Assembly (NCBI GenBank): GCA_036346405.1
Contig: CM070561.1
Coordinates: forward strand, 10,152,441-10,216,440
Direction: 5' to 3'
Origin: Phyllostachys edulis
Taxonomy: Eukaryota; Streptophyta; Magnoliopsida; Poales; Poaceae
DNA: 64,000 nucleotides
The translations under genes were made by a program, and so were the position numbers. The notes under the pieces were generated by a model. It was not told the DNA's origin and did not search any database. It saw nothing but the letters and a program-made list of their open reading frames with translations. Below, in pieces: positions 1-9,425 of this stretch. Position 1 is the stretch's first letter, and each line of letters begins with the position of its first letter.

Positions 1-26
1 GATTAATTACCAATAAATAAATTATG

Positions 27-402
27 AGTAGTTCATTTCCACTAACTTAATATGCCGGACTGATAACCACTAAAATAATTAGGACTAATTAATTACCACT
101 AAACTAATTTATTACCAGCAAACTAAGTAATTACCACTAATTAATTACCAATAAACCTACTAATTAGGACTAATTAATTACCTCTAAACTAACCAATTAC
201 GATCGATTAATTACTACTAATTAAATTACTAGTAATTCATTTCCACTAATTTAATATGTCGTAATGATGACTACTAAACTAATTATGACTAATTAATTAC
301 AAGTAAACTAACTAATTATGACTAATTAATTATCACAAAAATAACTAATTACAACTAATTAATTACCACTAAACTAACTAAGACTGATTAACTACGACTA
401 TG
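27..402. repeat. AT-rich higher-order tandem repeat
   Basis: The stretch is built from degenerate units around CTAATTAATTACCACTAAAC. A longer period lies on top: the block starting AGTAGTTCATTTCCACTAA at 27 recurs as AGTAATTCATTTCCACTAA at 231, about 204 bp later, with similar sequence following each copy. No coding frame is credible here. It looks like intergenic low-complexity or minor-satellite DNA, and the left edge of the window may cut it. Confidence 0.6.
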
Positions 403-1233
403 GTAATAACGACAAAAGCATCCGACAAATTACCTGTCCTTCGGCGGAAAGCAATAAAAAAGACCGATCGATAAGTTTATTTGAAGCCAGAACGAGAATC
501 AAAACGCAATTGAGATGAGCGAAGAGCAACTGCGAGAGTTCGGTATTTAAAGCCGAAATAAGGAGGAGTCATGTAGTGGCGCTGGAATTCGGAAGCTGCT
601 GGCACCGGAATTCGGACGAGGCGACAGACAAAGTGAGGAGGAGGATCTGCGCGCAAATGTGGCCACCATATTTTTTTTTGCTTTTCCACAAAACCAGATC
701 GGTGCGTAAGGGATGGGAGGGTCAAGCAGAAGGGAGGGCAAGGCGCAGGGAGGGGAGCGGAGGGCGCGTGGTGGTGGAGGAGGGGCCACCGCACGGTGGC
801 CATGCGGCAACGATCCACGTGGTGGGTAGGGAGGGCCTGCCGCACGGTGGCCGTGCGGTAGGGGATCGAATTTGCAAAACAAAATGGGAGGACGGCCATT
901 CTTGTAAATACGGGATGGAAATGAGCCAACACAGCAAAAAAATTCCATTTCTTTTTGGAAAATGTTTCATGTAAGAACGAAAATCGTCAGACACGCAGAC
1001 CACGCTTCGATCAAGGGCCACACGCCAAGACCGCCTCGGCCGTCAGCTCAGGTCTCCGCCGCCTCGACGAGCGCCCACGACCGCCTCGGTTGTCCGCCCA
1101 TGCCATCCCTGCCCGGGTGCCAGCGCCTCCGTCCGACCACAACCCTACGCGTGGTGCCTGCCCGACTGCCACTTATGTCAGATGCACGACGCTGATGTAA
1201 AATCGCTGCCGTGTATAGCACTATTGCTTTTTT
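403..1233. other. Unassigned region, no gene recognised
   Basis: The sequence turns GC-rich between about 600 and 1200. Several overlapping open frames occur on both strands (for example 576-974 plus and 547-948 minus), but they are rich in Arg, Pro and Ser and match no family I know. A CACGGTGGCC-like phrase occurs twice, near 792 and 843. I see no convincing splice sites, TATA box or conserved motif. Confidence 0.4.
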
Positions 1234-1242
1234 CCGCCACAA

Positions 1243-1633
1243 TGGCGGAAACTTTTTTTTTATTAATTAGCCTATTTTTAATTTATTTTTATTACTAACC
1301 CGTCGTCAATTTTATTTTCAAATCTGACTATTTTGGCCACGCCACCACCCGTAGCATGGCAACACAATACTACCACGCCATAGGGTAAATCTAGCTAAAT
1401 ACTACTTGTTGTCACGCCACTGGTGGTGACGTGACCAAACAACATTGTCACACCACTGGTAGTAGAGTGATAGGATTTGACCACGCCATAGTGCTGGCGT
1501 GACAATATTTTTTTTGCCACATTACAAGTGGTGGCATAATCAAAAGGGTCAGAATTAGAAATAAAGTTGGCTAGGGATTAATAATGATAAATAAATTAAA
1601 AGTGGGTTAATTAATTAAAAAAAGTTCCAATGA
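1243..1633. mobile_element. Fold-back (MITE-like) element
   Basis: The arm at about 1244-1318 (GGAAACTTTTTTTTTATTAA...) is the approximate reverse complement of the arm at about 1555-1632 (...TTAATTAAAAAAAGTTCC). The arms are some 75 bp long and enclose about 235 bp. The centre carries several short CCACGCCA and TGGTGGTGACGTG motifs that are themselves partly palindromic. It has no coding capacity. I could not define a target-site duplication, so the superfamily is open. Confidence 0.55.
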
Positions 1634-1740
1634 CGGCGAATTCTTATGCCGATTTGTTTATGCCATGCTATATTACTATTCTGATCCTTTTGTTAAACAA
1701 ATCTCTTCCCTTCACTTGCCTTGCTTTGTTTGCAATCATG

Positions 1741-1925
1741 GATTTTTTTTAAAAAAATAATATTAATTTAAAGGATAATTACAAAATTAAATAGTTAGAA
1801 ATTTTTTTACAAAAGTAGGTGCTTGTCGCCATTTGAAATGGCAACATGCTCCTATCGCAATTCCAATTGGTGACAGGGACCTATTTACTGCCTGTCGCCA
1901 GTCCACCTTCCTGTCGCTAGGAAAC
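1741..1925 (+). repeat. Left terminal inverted repeat of the MULE
   Basis: It starts with an AT-rich tract, then reads AAAGTAGGTGCTTGTCGCCATT and a series of GTCGCC/GGCGAC half-sites. It matches the reverse complement of 6700-6954 with scattered substitutions. Confidence 0.7.
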
Positions 1926-1954
1926 CGTGAGACTGGCAACAAGATCAAGCTATT

Positions 1955-2121
1955 TAAACCCCCAAAAATCGGTGGAAAGGTCATTTTAATTCTTGAAAAA
2001 AGAGAAGAGAGGGAGAAGAGAGACGAAGAGAGGGGGGAGAAGAGACGTAGCGAAGCCCTGCTAGTTCGTAGCGAAGGAGAGAGAGAGACGGAACATCAGA
2101 TCTGGTCGGCCATTTTGCAGG
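1955..2121 (+). promoter_or_regulatory. Probable TATA box and untranslated leader exon of the PMD gene
   Basis: CTATTTAAACCC lies near 1959, just inside the left TIR, followed by a purine-rich leader (GAGAGGGAGAAGAGAGACG...) that ends CATTTTGCAG before GTAAATATT near 2121. That is a reasonable 5' splice donor. The arrangement suggests the TIR supplies the promoter and that a long 5' intron with tandem repeats follows. This is inference from position and motif only. Confidence 0.35.
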
Positions 2122-2336
2122 TAAATATTTTTGCAACTTCGAACATTATTTCGAAACCTTGTCGGTTAGCAAATAAAAATAACGACCTAGAATTCAATAG
2201 ATTAGATAATTTTAGCTATTTTATGTAGTACATCATTTTAGCTGTGTATAGTTTTGTTCATCGTGCATATATTATTTATGTTGGAGTACTCAAACAATTT
2301 AGAATAAATATGCAAAAATAGGAAGACACCTCGAAG

Positions 2337-2986
2337 AATAGCAAGGTACGTACCTATTAAAAATCTGTAAATATTGTTGAGTAGCTAAGTAGGGTGGGTA
2401 GAGCTTAATCAAAATAATCCTAACTTAATTTTGGTTTGTATTTGTGCGCGGTAATTATTTTTGTAATGCCGAGAATTCTTTTTAAACTAGGAAAATAGCA
2501 TGACACATCTTAAATTGTAAAACAAATCCGGAGTTGCTACATAGGTTAGGTAAAGCTGAATTAAAATACTGTGATCTTTATTTTTTGTTTCCATTTGCAC
2601 ACGGCAAATATTTAAAAAATACTAGAGACACTTTTTAAACAAGGAAAGTAGCAAGATATCTATTAAAAATCTGAAAAAATTGCAGAGTAGATTAGTAAGG
2701 TTTGTAGAGCCTAATCGAAATAATCCCAACATAATTTGTATTTCCGTTTGTGCGTGGTAATTATTTTGTTAATGCCAAAAATACTTTTTAAACTAGGAAA
2801 ATAGCATGACACATCTTTAAATTATAAAAAAAAAATCCTTACTTTTTTACATAGGTTACAGAGCTAAATTAAAATATTTTGAACTTTTTTTTTTCACATG
2901 GTAAATATTTAAAAAATATTGGAGACACTTTTAAACAAGAAAAGTAGCAATATACCTATTAAAAATCTGTAAAAATTGCAAAGTAG
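2337..2986 (+). repeat. 300-bp tandem repeat upstream of the PMD exons
   Basis: AGCAAGGTACGTACCTATTAAAAATCTG at about 2340 recurs as AGCAAGATATCTATTAAAAATCTG at about 2650 and AGCAATATACCTATTAAAAATCTG at about 2947, a period near 300 bp. Half-period echoes (AAACTAGGAAAATAGCATGACACATC against AAACAAGGAAAGTAGCAAGATATC) show that the unit is itself an old duplication of about 150 bp. Confidence 0.7.
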
Positions 2987-2989
2987 CAT

Positions 2990-4760
2990 AGTGGGGCCCG
3001 GCGGTGCTGTGGGTGACGTACTGCGCCCTGTGCGACGCATACCACCGGATTAGGGATAGCTCCATCCTTAGAGGATGCCCGTTGCTGCTCCAGCCGTGGT
3101 CCTTCGAGCATTTCCAGATCGGATGACTACAGTTGGACCTAGGAGCGTACATAGTCAACATGTACGCTGAGAACGATGACATGGACCAGCCGACCATGAG
3201 TACGGTGTGGTGCCACCGATGGGTAAGTTTCCTGAACATTTATTCTTTTTCATAATGTAATTCAATTTCGTGTGCTAAGTTTTCGTTGTTATATTTCATA
3301 GGTCACATACACGCCGATCACTACACATGCGTCCTACCCGACTACGCTATGATATTCGACGCTAACTAATGATGATCGTGATCATCTCGACATCAGACAC
3401 TCCCAAAAGGGTGTACACATGCGCGCCCCGAGGCCTGTCGAGCCTGTACACGCGAGACCACGAGTATTGGTACATGCGGAGTTGCTTGGTGCACGACGTC
3501 TTCGTGGAGCAGTACCAGGTGCAGCGGGTCATGTGCCTATTCGGTTTGTGATAGGAGCTCCTAGCCCTCTAGGGGCAGTGGGTGGCGTCAAACGTCCATG
3601 GGTAAGTTCACGTTGTACTTCTGTCGTACCATTTGCCTTACGTACCTACAAAATAATTATTTTGCCATCCACAGGTACATTAGCAAAGGAGTACCTGCTA
3701 CGATTTCCTGGACGGAGAGGATGTTCTCTTGGGTTCAGGGATGGATTAGCGCCTTTGCCGACATCATCCAGGAGGATCCTCTCGACGAACCCGGGATGTA
3801 CGCAGAGTACCACGACACGAGGCTACGACGTCCGACACATACCCCAACCAGCCGAACTATGCATTCCATCGCATGGTACGTATTGAACGGTCCATACTTC
3901 TTATTTGCTTCACAAAATTTCAGTTTCTAACTTGTTAATTATGCGTACAGGTCGATTTGCACCGGAAGGTGCACGAGTTGGCGGCCTCCGTGCATCAGTT
4001 GATGCTCGAGGAGCGCTTCAGCATGACGGCACAGGACATTAGAGCGGTCATGGATCAGTTCCTCGCGAGAAGACGAGACGATGGATCCAGATCGTGTCCT
4101 GTCGTACATCGAGGGACCCAGTGGACCCACCTATGCGTGGACAGGGGTGAGCCACGGTGCGTCATGCCCCAAGATCGCTCACCCGGACGTGGCGAGCGGG
4201 TCCTCGTGGCACCGTGCTGGGAGTACCCTAACACAGTTCGCAGGCCAACATGAAACACTCACGTCCGGTTCTGTATTTCGATCTCCACTAGTTACTAACT
4301 GTAATTTTCTTTAACAGGTCCTGAGTTCACCCGTACATGGGGCAAGATTATGCGGAGTTGTCCTCTAGCTTCGTGCGACGAGGTATGACTATCTTGCTTG
4401 CATGCATAACATACTATTTCATGGCTTTCGTCATGTTTACATACATAACGTAATGTTTCACAGGTCGTACACCGCTTTGGGACGAGCCAGTGGTGTCGCA
4501 CGAGGAGTCGCGCTCTAGGGACTTGGACTTCGACCAGCGTGGCAACCAGGTCTCTGTGGGGGTTTCATAGCTGCACGATGCGCCTGAATCGAGCCAATCG
4601 GCGTAGGACCCCTCGTGACACCCCCTAGGCTACTCACCTCGGTCAGGTACCTCAGCCGCCTAAGCCTTTTACGTAATCGCATCAGCGCCCGCAGCCACCC
4701 CAGATGAGGCTAGAGGTGACACGCGGGGTATGCCCCAAGAGGGCCTACGAGTAGATATTT
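2990..4760 (+). pseudogene. Plant mobile domain (PMD) protein, broken
   Basis: Short exons with good GT-AG borders encode PMD-type sequence: LLLQPWSFEHFQIG near 3086-3127, then RDHEYWYMRSCLVHDVFVEQ and VQRVMCLFGL at 3450-3551, WVQGWISAFADIIQEDPLDE at about 3730-3790, and a helical segment starting DLHRKVHELAASVHQLMLEE at about 3955. Donors such as GATGG/GTAAGTTT (about 3224) and acceptors such as CATAG/GT (3301), CCACAG/GTAC (3675) and GTACAG/GTCG (3951) mark introns. PMD proteins (MAIN/aminotransferase-like family) are nuclear and often carried by MULEs. In-frame stops, for example directly after the LLLQPW segment, and frame changes show that this copy is dead or badly sequenced. The 3' end is uncertain and is placed at the last stop-rich Pro-rich exon. 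Its neighbour downstream in the same orientation is the GRF-like gene. Confidence 0.65.
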
Positions 4761-4920
4761 GTTCTTGTAAATGTCAGTCATGCCATGTAAATATTAATTT
4801 ATGTACAACATATATTATGCTAGTATCGGGTTTTGATACTATTTTTTGTGTGTGCACATATAACCATGTGAGGAGGTCAGCATCACGACACCTCACACCA
4901 CCCTGTTTCTAGCCTTTACA

Positions 4921-5260
4921 CCCCACTTTTGCATAGTGAGATGACCGCACACTATGACGCTACTGTTTAAGACCAAAAAACCGTACTCTGACACGCCACC
5001 TTTTTAGACCTTAAAGACCGCACCTGGTCAGGCCACACACTGCCACTTTTGCAAACCGAGATGATAACACACTGCGACGCTACCTTTTCGGACCAACAAG
5101 ACTACACTCCGTCACGCCACCTTTTCATACCGAAAAGACCGCACCCTATTACGCCACACGCTGCCACTTTTGCAAACCGAGATGACAACACACTGCGACG
5201 CTACCTTTTCAGACCGACAAGACTACACTCCGCCATGCCACCTTTTGAGACCGAAAAGGC
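4921..5260 (+). repeat. 120-bp tandem repeat ahead of the GRF-like gene
   Basis: The phrase CCACTTTTGCAAACCGAGATGA occurs at 4921 (variant), 5041 and 5162, giving three units of 120-121 bp. Each also contains CACACTGCGACGCTACCTTTT and GACTACACTCCGTCACGCCACC. The array ends only a few bases before the TATA box at 5265, so it occupies the proximal promoter. Confidence 0.8.
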
Positions 5261-5264
5261 CCAT

Positions 5265-5270
5265 TATAAA
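5265..5270 (+). promoter_or_regulatory. TATA box of the GRF-like gene
   Basis: TATAAA lies in the context CCCATTATAAAAGGAGGG, 97 bp ahead of the ATG at 5362 and directly after the 120-bp repeats. Confidence 0.5.
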
Positions 5271-5361
5271 AGGAGGGAGAAAAGAACTGTAGGAGAAGAG
5301 AGCTCAAGGAGAACACTGCACCACCACACCCAACACTTCACCCAAACTTGGTTCACACAAA

Positions 5362-5940
5362 ATGAGAGGAAGGACATGTCGGACTCGTCGGCGAACTTTC
5401 TACATGAAGATGCTGTGGAAGCGCAAGTGGCTTGCCGAGATGGCTAAACCCTACCTGGATAATTCAATTAAGGATGCGCCGGTACCCCCGGAGTTTCCAT
5501 ACCCGCAATGTGTGTGCGAACTACTGGCTTAGATCATCTAGTCCACACACCTGGCGACGGCCGCTTGGGCGTACTACACGTGCAGCCACCACCTCGTAAG
5601 TGTATCTTGTACACATCAAAAATTTCATATCTTAAGTTCCATTACACAAATCCCTAACTACACCCGCACATAACGGCAGCTAGAGATGTGATGTAACTTC
5701 TTCTATTGGATCGACGATCCGAACGTGTACGATAGGGCGTTCTTCCAGCAGAATTACATGTTGAACTATGTGATGCGAGCCGAGACATTCAAACACTGGA
5801 AACCTATATACCCGACTATACTGAAAAGGCACCGGAGGAGCTTGAGCGCGGGGCGCGCAAGAGGAAGGCTTCTGCTAATGAGACTGATGGTCATCCTAGC
5901 GCTCCCTGTCGTCCGAGTACAATCCGGATTGAAGAGATAA
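5362..5940 (+). pseudogene. GRF-type zinc-finger-like protein, broken
   Basis: The ATG at 5362 opens a 56-codon frame that is Arg/Lys-rich (MRGRTCRTRRRTFYMKMLWK) and runs to YPQCVCELLA, where a TAG at 5530-5532 stops it. Reading on in frame gives STHLATAAWAYYTCSHHL up to a donor CACCTC/GTAAG near 5596. A second exon from about 5681 contains CNFFYWIDDPN and ends with a stop at 5938-5940. The spaced pattern CxC...S...YYxC...CNFFxWID is that of a GRF zinc finger, a small DNA- or RNA-binding fold often found next to PMD genes in grass MULEs. At least three in-frame stops make this a pseudogene. The family call rests on this pattern alone. Confidence 0.55.
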
Positions 5941-5944
5941 ATTA

Positions 5945-6380
5945 TGCTCGATTTACATCATGATTATTAATTTGGCGTTATATTATGCTACGCTAACATC
6001 ATTCATTCGTTCAACCATTTTGAAAAGGTGAACGGAAAGAATCTATGTAATAGATAAGTAGCCGCATGTTGAGTGTTGATTGGGCGCTGGCCGTCGTCGT
6101 TGACTTTCTGCTTAGAAGCTTTCAGCGTGAGCCTTCCGGAGCACTCCCACTGTCCCACATTGACGCGACGGGCGGCTAGTTTTAGGAACACCCCGTGGAC
6201 CGTCGCTGACATTACGACGGCGCTGTCGTTTTGACGTGTCGCGCGTGTGCAGCCGGTGCGGATGTGCTAGCCTGCTAGGTGCGCTGCAGTGCACTTGGGA
6301 GCTACCAGTGTGAGGTTACCATCTGCTTTTCTCCCTTCGACCGGGGCACTGAGAGCTCCTCGAACGTGGGGTTTCGCCCA
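5945..6380. other. 3' part of the MULE interior, no gene recognised
   Basis: It has moderate GC content and two short minus-strand frames without recognisable motifs. It links the GRF-like gene to the right terminal repeats. Confidence 0.4.
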
Positions 6381-6500
6381 ATTTTTTTTTGAAATAATAT
6401 TACTTTAAAAATTACTCTCACGAGCATGTCACCATTGCTTATGTCGGTATTCCAATTGACGACAAGAACCTAGGCACTGACGATAGAGACTTAACAATAT
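6381..6500 (+). repeat. Third copy of the MULE terminal repeat, forward orientation
   Basis: AATTTTTTTTTGAAATAATATTACTTT followed by ATTCCAATTGACGACAAGAACC resembles the left TIR at 1741-1925 in the same orientation. Together with the right TIR it could delimit a separate element of about 575 bp (6381-6954). Confidence 0.5.
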
Positions 6501-6525
6501 AGAGATGTCTCTATCATCAATTGAA

Positions 6526-6650
6526 TTGTCGACAAAATATATGACGACGTTGTACTGAATGTTATGTAATGTCATTGTGATTTGTCGACAAAAGATGTTA
6601 TAACATTGTGTTGAATGTTATGTAATATCAGTGTGATTTGTCGATAAAAT
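6526..6650 (+). repeat. Short tandem repeat, about 63 bp
   Basis: ATTGTCGACAAAATATATGACG...GAATGTTATGTAATGTCATTGTG is followed by ATTTGTCGACAAAAGATGTT...GAATGTTATGTAATATCAGTGTG and a partial third unit. The GTCGACAA core resembles the half-sites of the TIR. Confidence 0.6.
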
Positions 6651-6693
6651 ATGTGTTTGAAAATAGTTAATAAAAAAGCAGTGTAGAGGTTCA

Positions 6694-6954
6694 TGTCGCT
6701 AGTTGAATTTGCGACAAGGACCTATCGACATTTGGAGTGGCGACAGGTTCGTGTCGCCAATTTAACTGGCGACAGGGATCTCTCTGTACTGTTGAGCCCC
6801 CTATCGCCAGTGCCTAGGTGTCTGTCGCCAATTGGAATGGCGACAAGAGCTTATCGTCATTTCAAATGACGACAGACACCTACTTTTCTAAAAAAAATTA
6901 CGACTATTTATTTTTTATAGTTATCTTTTACATTAATATTATTTTAAAAAAAAT
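6694..6954 (-). repeat. Right terminal inverted repeat of the MULE
   Basis: It contains at least seven GTCGCCA/TGGCGAC-type half-sites and ends in an AT-rich tract complementary to the left end at 1741. Confidence 0.7.
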
Positions 6955-7215
6955 CAGGTTTTTTGCCCGTATCAAGGTTTTTTTCTCTCCTCTTGGTACC
7001 GGTGGAGGAGGCACCTTACGCTGTGGATGCACTGATATCTGGTTATTGGCGATGATAAACGAAAGCATCTTTCTTTCCTTCAATTTTTAACTGACACTAG
7101 AAGGCTACCCGAGCCAATGGCGCGGTTTTGTTCGATGGTAGGGAAGAGAAAAACAGCAAGTTGAATGTGTATTTTGATGAGCTTCTATGGTTATCGAATG
7201 ATGGTTTACGCGGAA

Positions 7216-7540
7216 CAAAAGTGCTATTATGTTTTAGGATATCAGGTCTAGAGATGTACTAAAAAAATCTTCTTTGAAATCATGATCCCATAAGCACCAA
7301 ATGTTTTTGCCACTTGTCCAGCTTTAGCACAGCCATCAATTAGTGCATTATATGTGTTAACATTTGGCTCTAATCCACAAAAGTGCTATTGTGTTTTAGG
7401 ATATCAGGTCTGGAGATGTACTAAAAAAAATCATCTTTGAACTCATGATCCCATAAGCACCAAATGCTTTTGCCACTTGTCCAGCTTTAGCACAGCCATC
7501 AATTAGTGCATTATATGTGTTAACATTTGGCTCTATTCCA
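7216..7540. repeat. 162-bp tandem duplication of a PPR exon
   Basis: CAAAAGTGCTATT at 7216 recurs at 7378, and the following 160 bp are nearly identical. Each copy contains, on the minus strand, the PPR segment beginning GIEPNVNTYNALIDG (or its start-truncated form). The second copy (7378-7540) runs on into the rest of the exon to 7563; the first is a duplicate of its 3' part. Confidence 0.85.
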
Positions 7541-7563
7541 GCACTGACCATGTCATGGAACAC
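7433..7563 (-). pseudogene. MRL1: MRL1-like exon (PPR repeat), last recognised
   Basis: The acceptor ATTTTAG/GTGTTCC places the exon start at 7563. It encodes VFHDMVSAGIEPNVNTYNAL and continues through CAKAGQVAKAFGAYGIMSSK, a textbook PPR helix pair. Past 7433 the sequence becomes AT-rich and no longer follows the expected protein. The 162-bp duplication starts in this exon. Confidence 0.75.
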
Positions 7564-7661
7564 CTAAAATAAAAGTACACCATAAGTGATATAACGTGAG
7601 GTACGGCATATTACAAAAATTTAAATGGCAACTCCCTATTATGAATTTGCGATTTAGTTAC

Positions 7662-7776
7662 CTCAAACATGGCATCAACTTATGCACACTTTGCACAAGT
7701 TGATACCAGTATGTGTAAAGTTTACAATCAGGTTTTAGATCAGCCTCTTTTAGGAGCAACATAACCTGGAGGGCCC
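7662..7776 (-). pseudogene. MRL1: MRL1-like exon with frameshift and stop
   Basis: The acceptor CTTTATAG/GGGCCCTCC lies at 7776 and the donor TTTGAG/GTAACT at 7662. The first codon completes the Gly split from the exon ending at 21238. It reads ALQVMLLLKEADLKPDCKL, then the frame slips after LYT, and TAA at 7680-7682 interrupts the restored frame. Confidence 0.75.
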
Positions 7777-7791
7777 CTATAAAGGTTAAAA

Positions 7792-7796
7792 CATTT
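7792..7796. repeat. Target-site duplication CATTT, left of the interrupted solo LTR
   Basis: CATTT at 7792-7796 directly precedes TGTTGGACC. The same five bases follow the other end at 21157-21161. Confidence 0.85.
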
Positions 7797-7989
7797 TGTT
7801 GGACCGAAACAGGCGACTAGAGGGGGGGTGAATAGGAGCACGATCACTTTTTCACCATGATCAGATTCAACACGAATTTCACTCTAGTAGCTATGGAAGC
7901 TGTGAAGATCAATATTCAGGTACAGCGAAAGACTTGTATTGAATCCAATCCAAAACCCCAAAGCATAAGATCAAAAACTCAAATCACAG

Positions 7990-8165
7990 AAGCTGAGCGG
8001 TCTGACCGATTTGTATACGGCGGTCTGACCGAATCCTTGAGCGGTCTGACCGCTACCACGGGCGGTCTGACCGGCTGGCTAATGAACAGAGAAAACAGCC
8101 CAAACTTAATCTGGTCGGGCGGTCGGACGGCGGTCGAGAACGGGTCGACCGATTTCTTCCGTAGC
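7990..8165. repeat. Cluster of GCGGTCTGACCG palindromes
   Basis: CGGTCTGACCG or a close variant occurs about five times, at roughly 8000, 8023, 8042, 8062 and 8125. The matching cluster in the other half of the same solo LTR lies at 20650-21060. The motif is almost self-complementary. Confidence 0.7.
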
Positions 8166-9425
8166 AGAAGAAGAAAATTTAAAACTCGAAACTCAAATCG
8201 GTCTAACTTTTGATCTATGAGGCCAAACTCCACAAAACTTGAGACACACCTTCTCTAAGATATTAGAAACCCATTCCAATCAATGATTGCATAGATCCAT
8301 GCCAAAGTTCCTATCTTTTTCAGGTTAAATGAAGTGTGCTCCAAAACCGAGTCAAAAATCGAAATTTGATCTAGAGACTTGCTCGTGGGTGATTGATGAT
8401 CAAGATGATACTAGATGTATTCTCACACGTCACAGTAAGCTAGATTAAGGCAAGAAACCAAAGGAAAACTCGTAGATCAAGAAAAGCCCCAAAATCATCA
8501 AATAGAAAGGAAGAACACAAAATGACTTAGCTTGTGAAATCTGGTTGGATTGATTTGAAATGGATGATTGTTGTTTTACAGCCACTCCATCTAGGAGGAC
8601 AAAGCTCACCACGTGAGCACACACTTAATCCAAACCCTAGAAACCCTAGCTCTCCTCTATTCTCCTCAAAAACCTAAAACACAAAATAGGGCAACAAATG
8701 CAAAGAGCTCAAGGCTGCTGGACAGCCCCTCCTCCTTTATATAGTGGAGGCTAGCATCTAGGGAATATTCCATTAGGGCACTCATTAAGCCCACACACAA
8801 ACGAGTTCAACACACGCACGTATCTCAAAGCGCCGTTTTTATCTTCGCTTGACCTAAACCGCTTCTCCATGCACCGTCCCGCGCCGCGGTTTAGCCAAGG
8901 CCAAGAAGGTGGTTTCGCACACCATTACTTACCACTTTTCCGGTATAGAGCAATTTCCCAAAATGCCCCTCTACCTTTTGTGATTCCTTCGCCTCGAAGC
9001 ATCTCCCATGCTCTGTCTTCATCCATGTGATCTCAATGACTTCCCGCCAAGCCTCTCACGCGTTTGGATGCCACCGAACCGTCCTCGCTTGCAACTAGGA
9101 CCAAGTCACTTGGCGCACCACATGTCTCACCACCGGTAGCTTCCGCTCCGGTTCCTTGTCTTCTCGGCTTGTTAGCACTCCGTTAGCCTTAGTCATCTTC
9201 TAGCACAACCTCGATCGTTCTGGACCTCGGTTCTCCTAACCTAGTCCCGATCTAGTCCGCCTCACCATGACCTAGCTCCGGTGTCCTACAACCATCACAA
9301 ACAAGCAAACCGTTATGTAGCACCACACGATACGCACAATCATCAATTCTCATAATTGATGAGGCATGAGCACATACCTTGACAAAGGCCTTTGCTCAAA
9401 CTTTGCCTTCTATGGTTCTTGTCCA

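Larger units (their letters stand above)
1741..6954 (+). mobile_element. Mutator-like element carrying PMD and GRF-like genes
   Basis: The element is bounded by long inverted repeats. The left end starts GATTTTTTTTAAAAAAATAA at 1741, and the right end finishes with the reverse complement of GATTTTTTTTAAAATAATAT at 6954. Both arms continue into an unusual set of GTCGCCA...TGGCGAC palindromes for about 185-260 bp. Inside are two plus-strand genes, both broken: a plant-mobile-domain gene (about 2990-4760) and a GRF-zinc-finger-like gene (5362-5940). PMD genes are known passengers of plant MULEs, which fits long terminal inverted repeats. No mudrA-type transposase is visible, so this copy would be non-autonomous. 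I could not recognise a clean 9-bp target duplication. A third TIR-like segment at 6381-6500 suggests a smaller related element at the right end or a rearrangement. Confidence 0.65.

Noticed and set aside
1741..6954. A 9-bp target duplication around the MULE
   Set aside because: The flanks (TGCAATCATG left, AGGTTTTTTG right) show no match.
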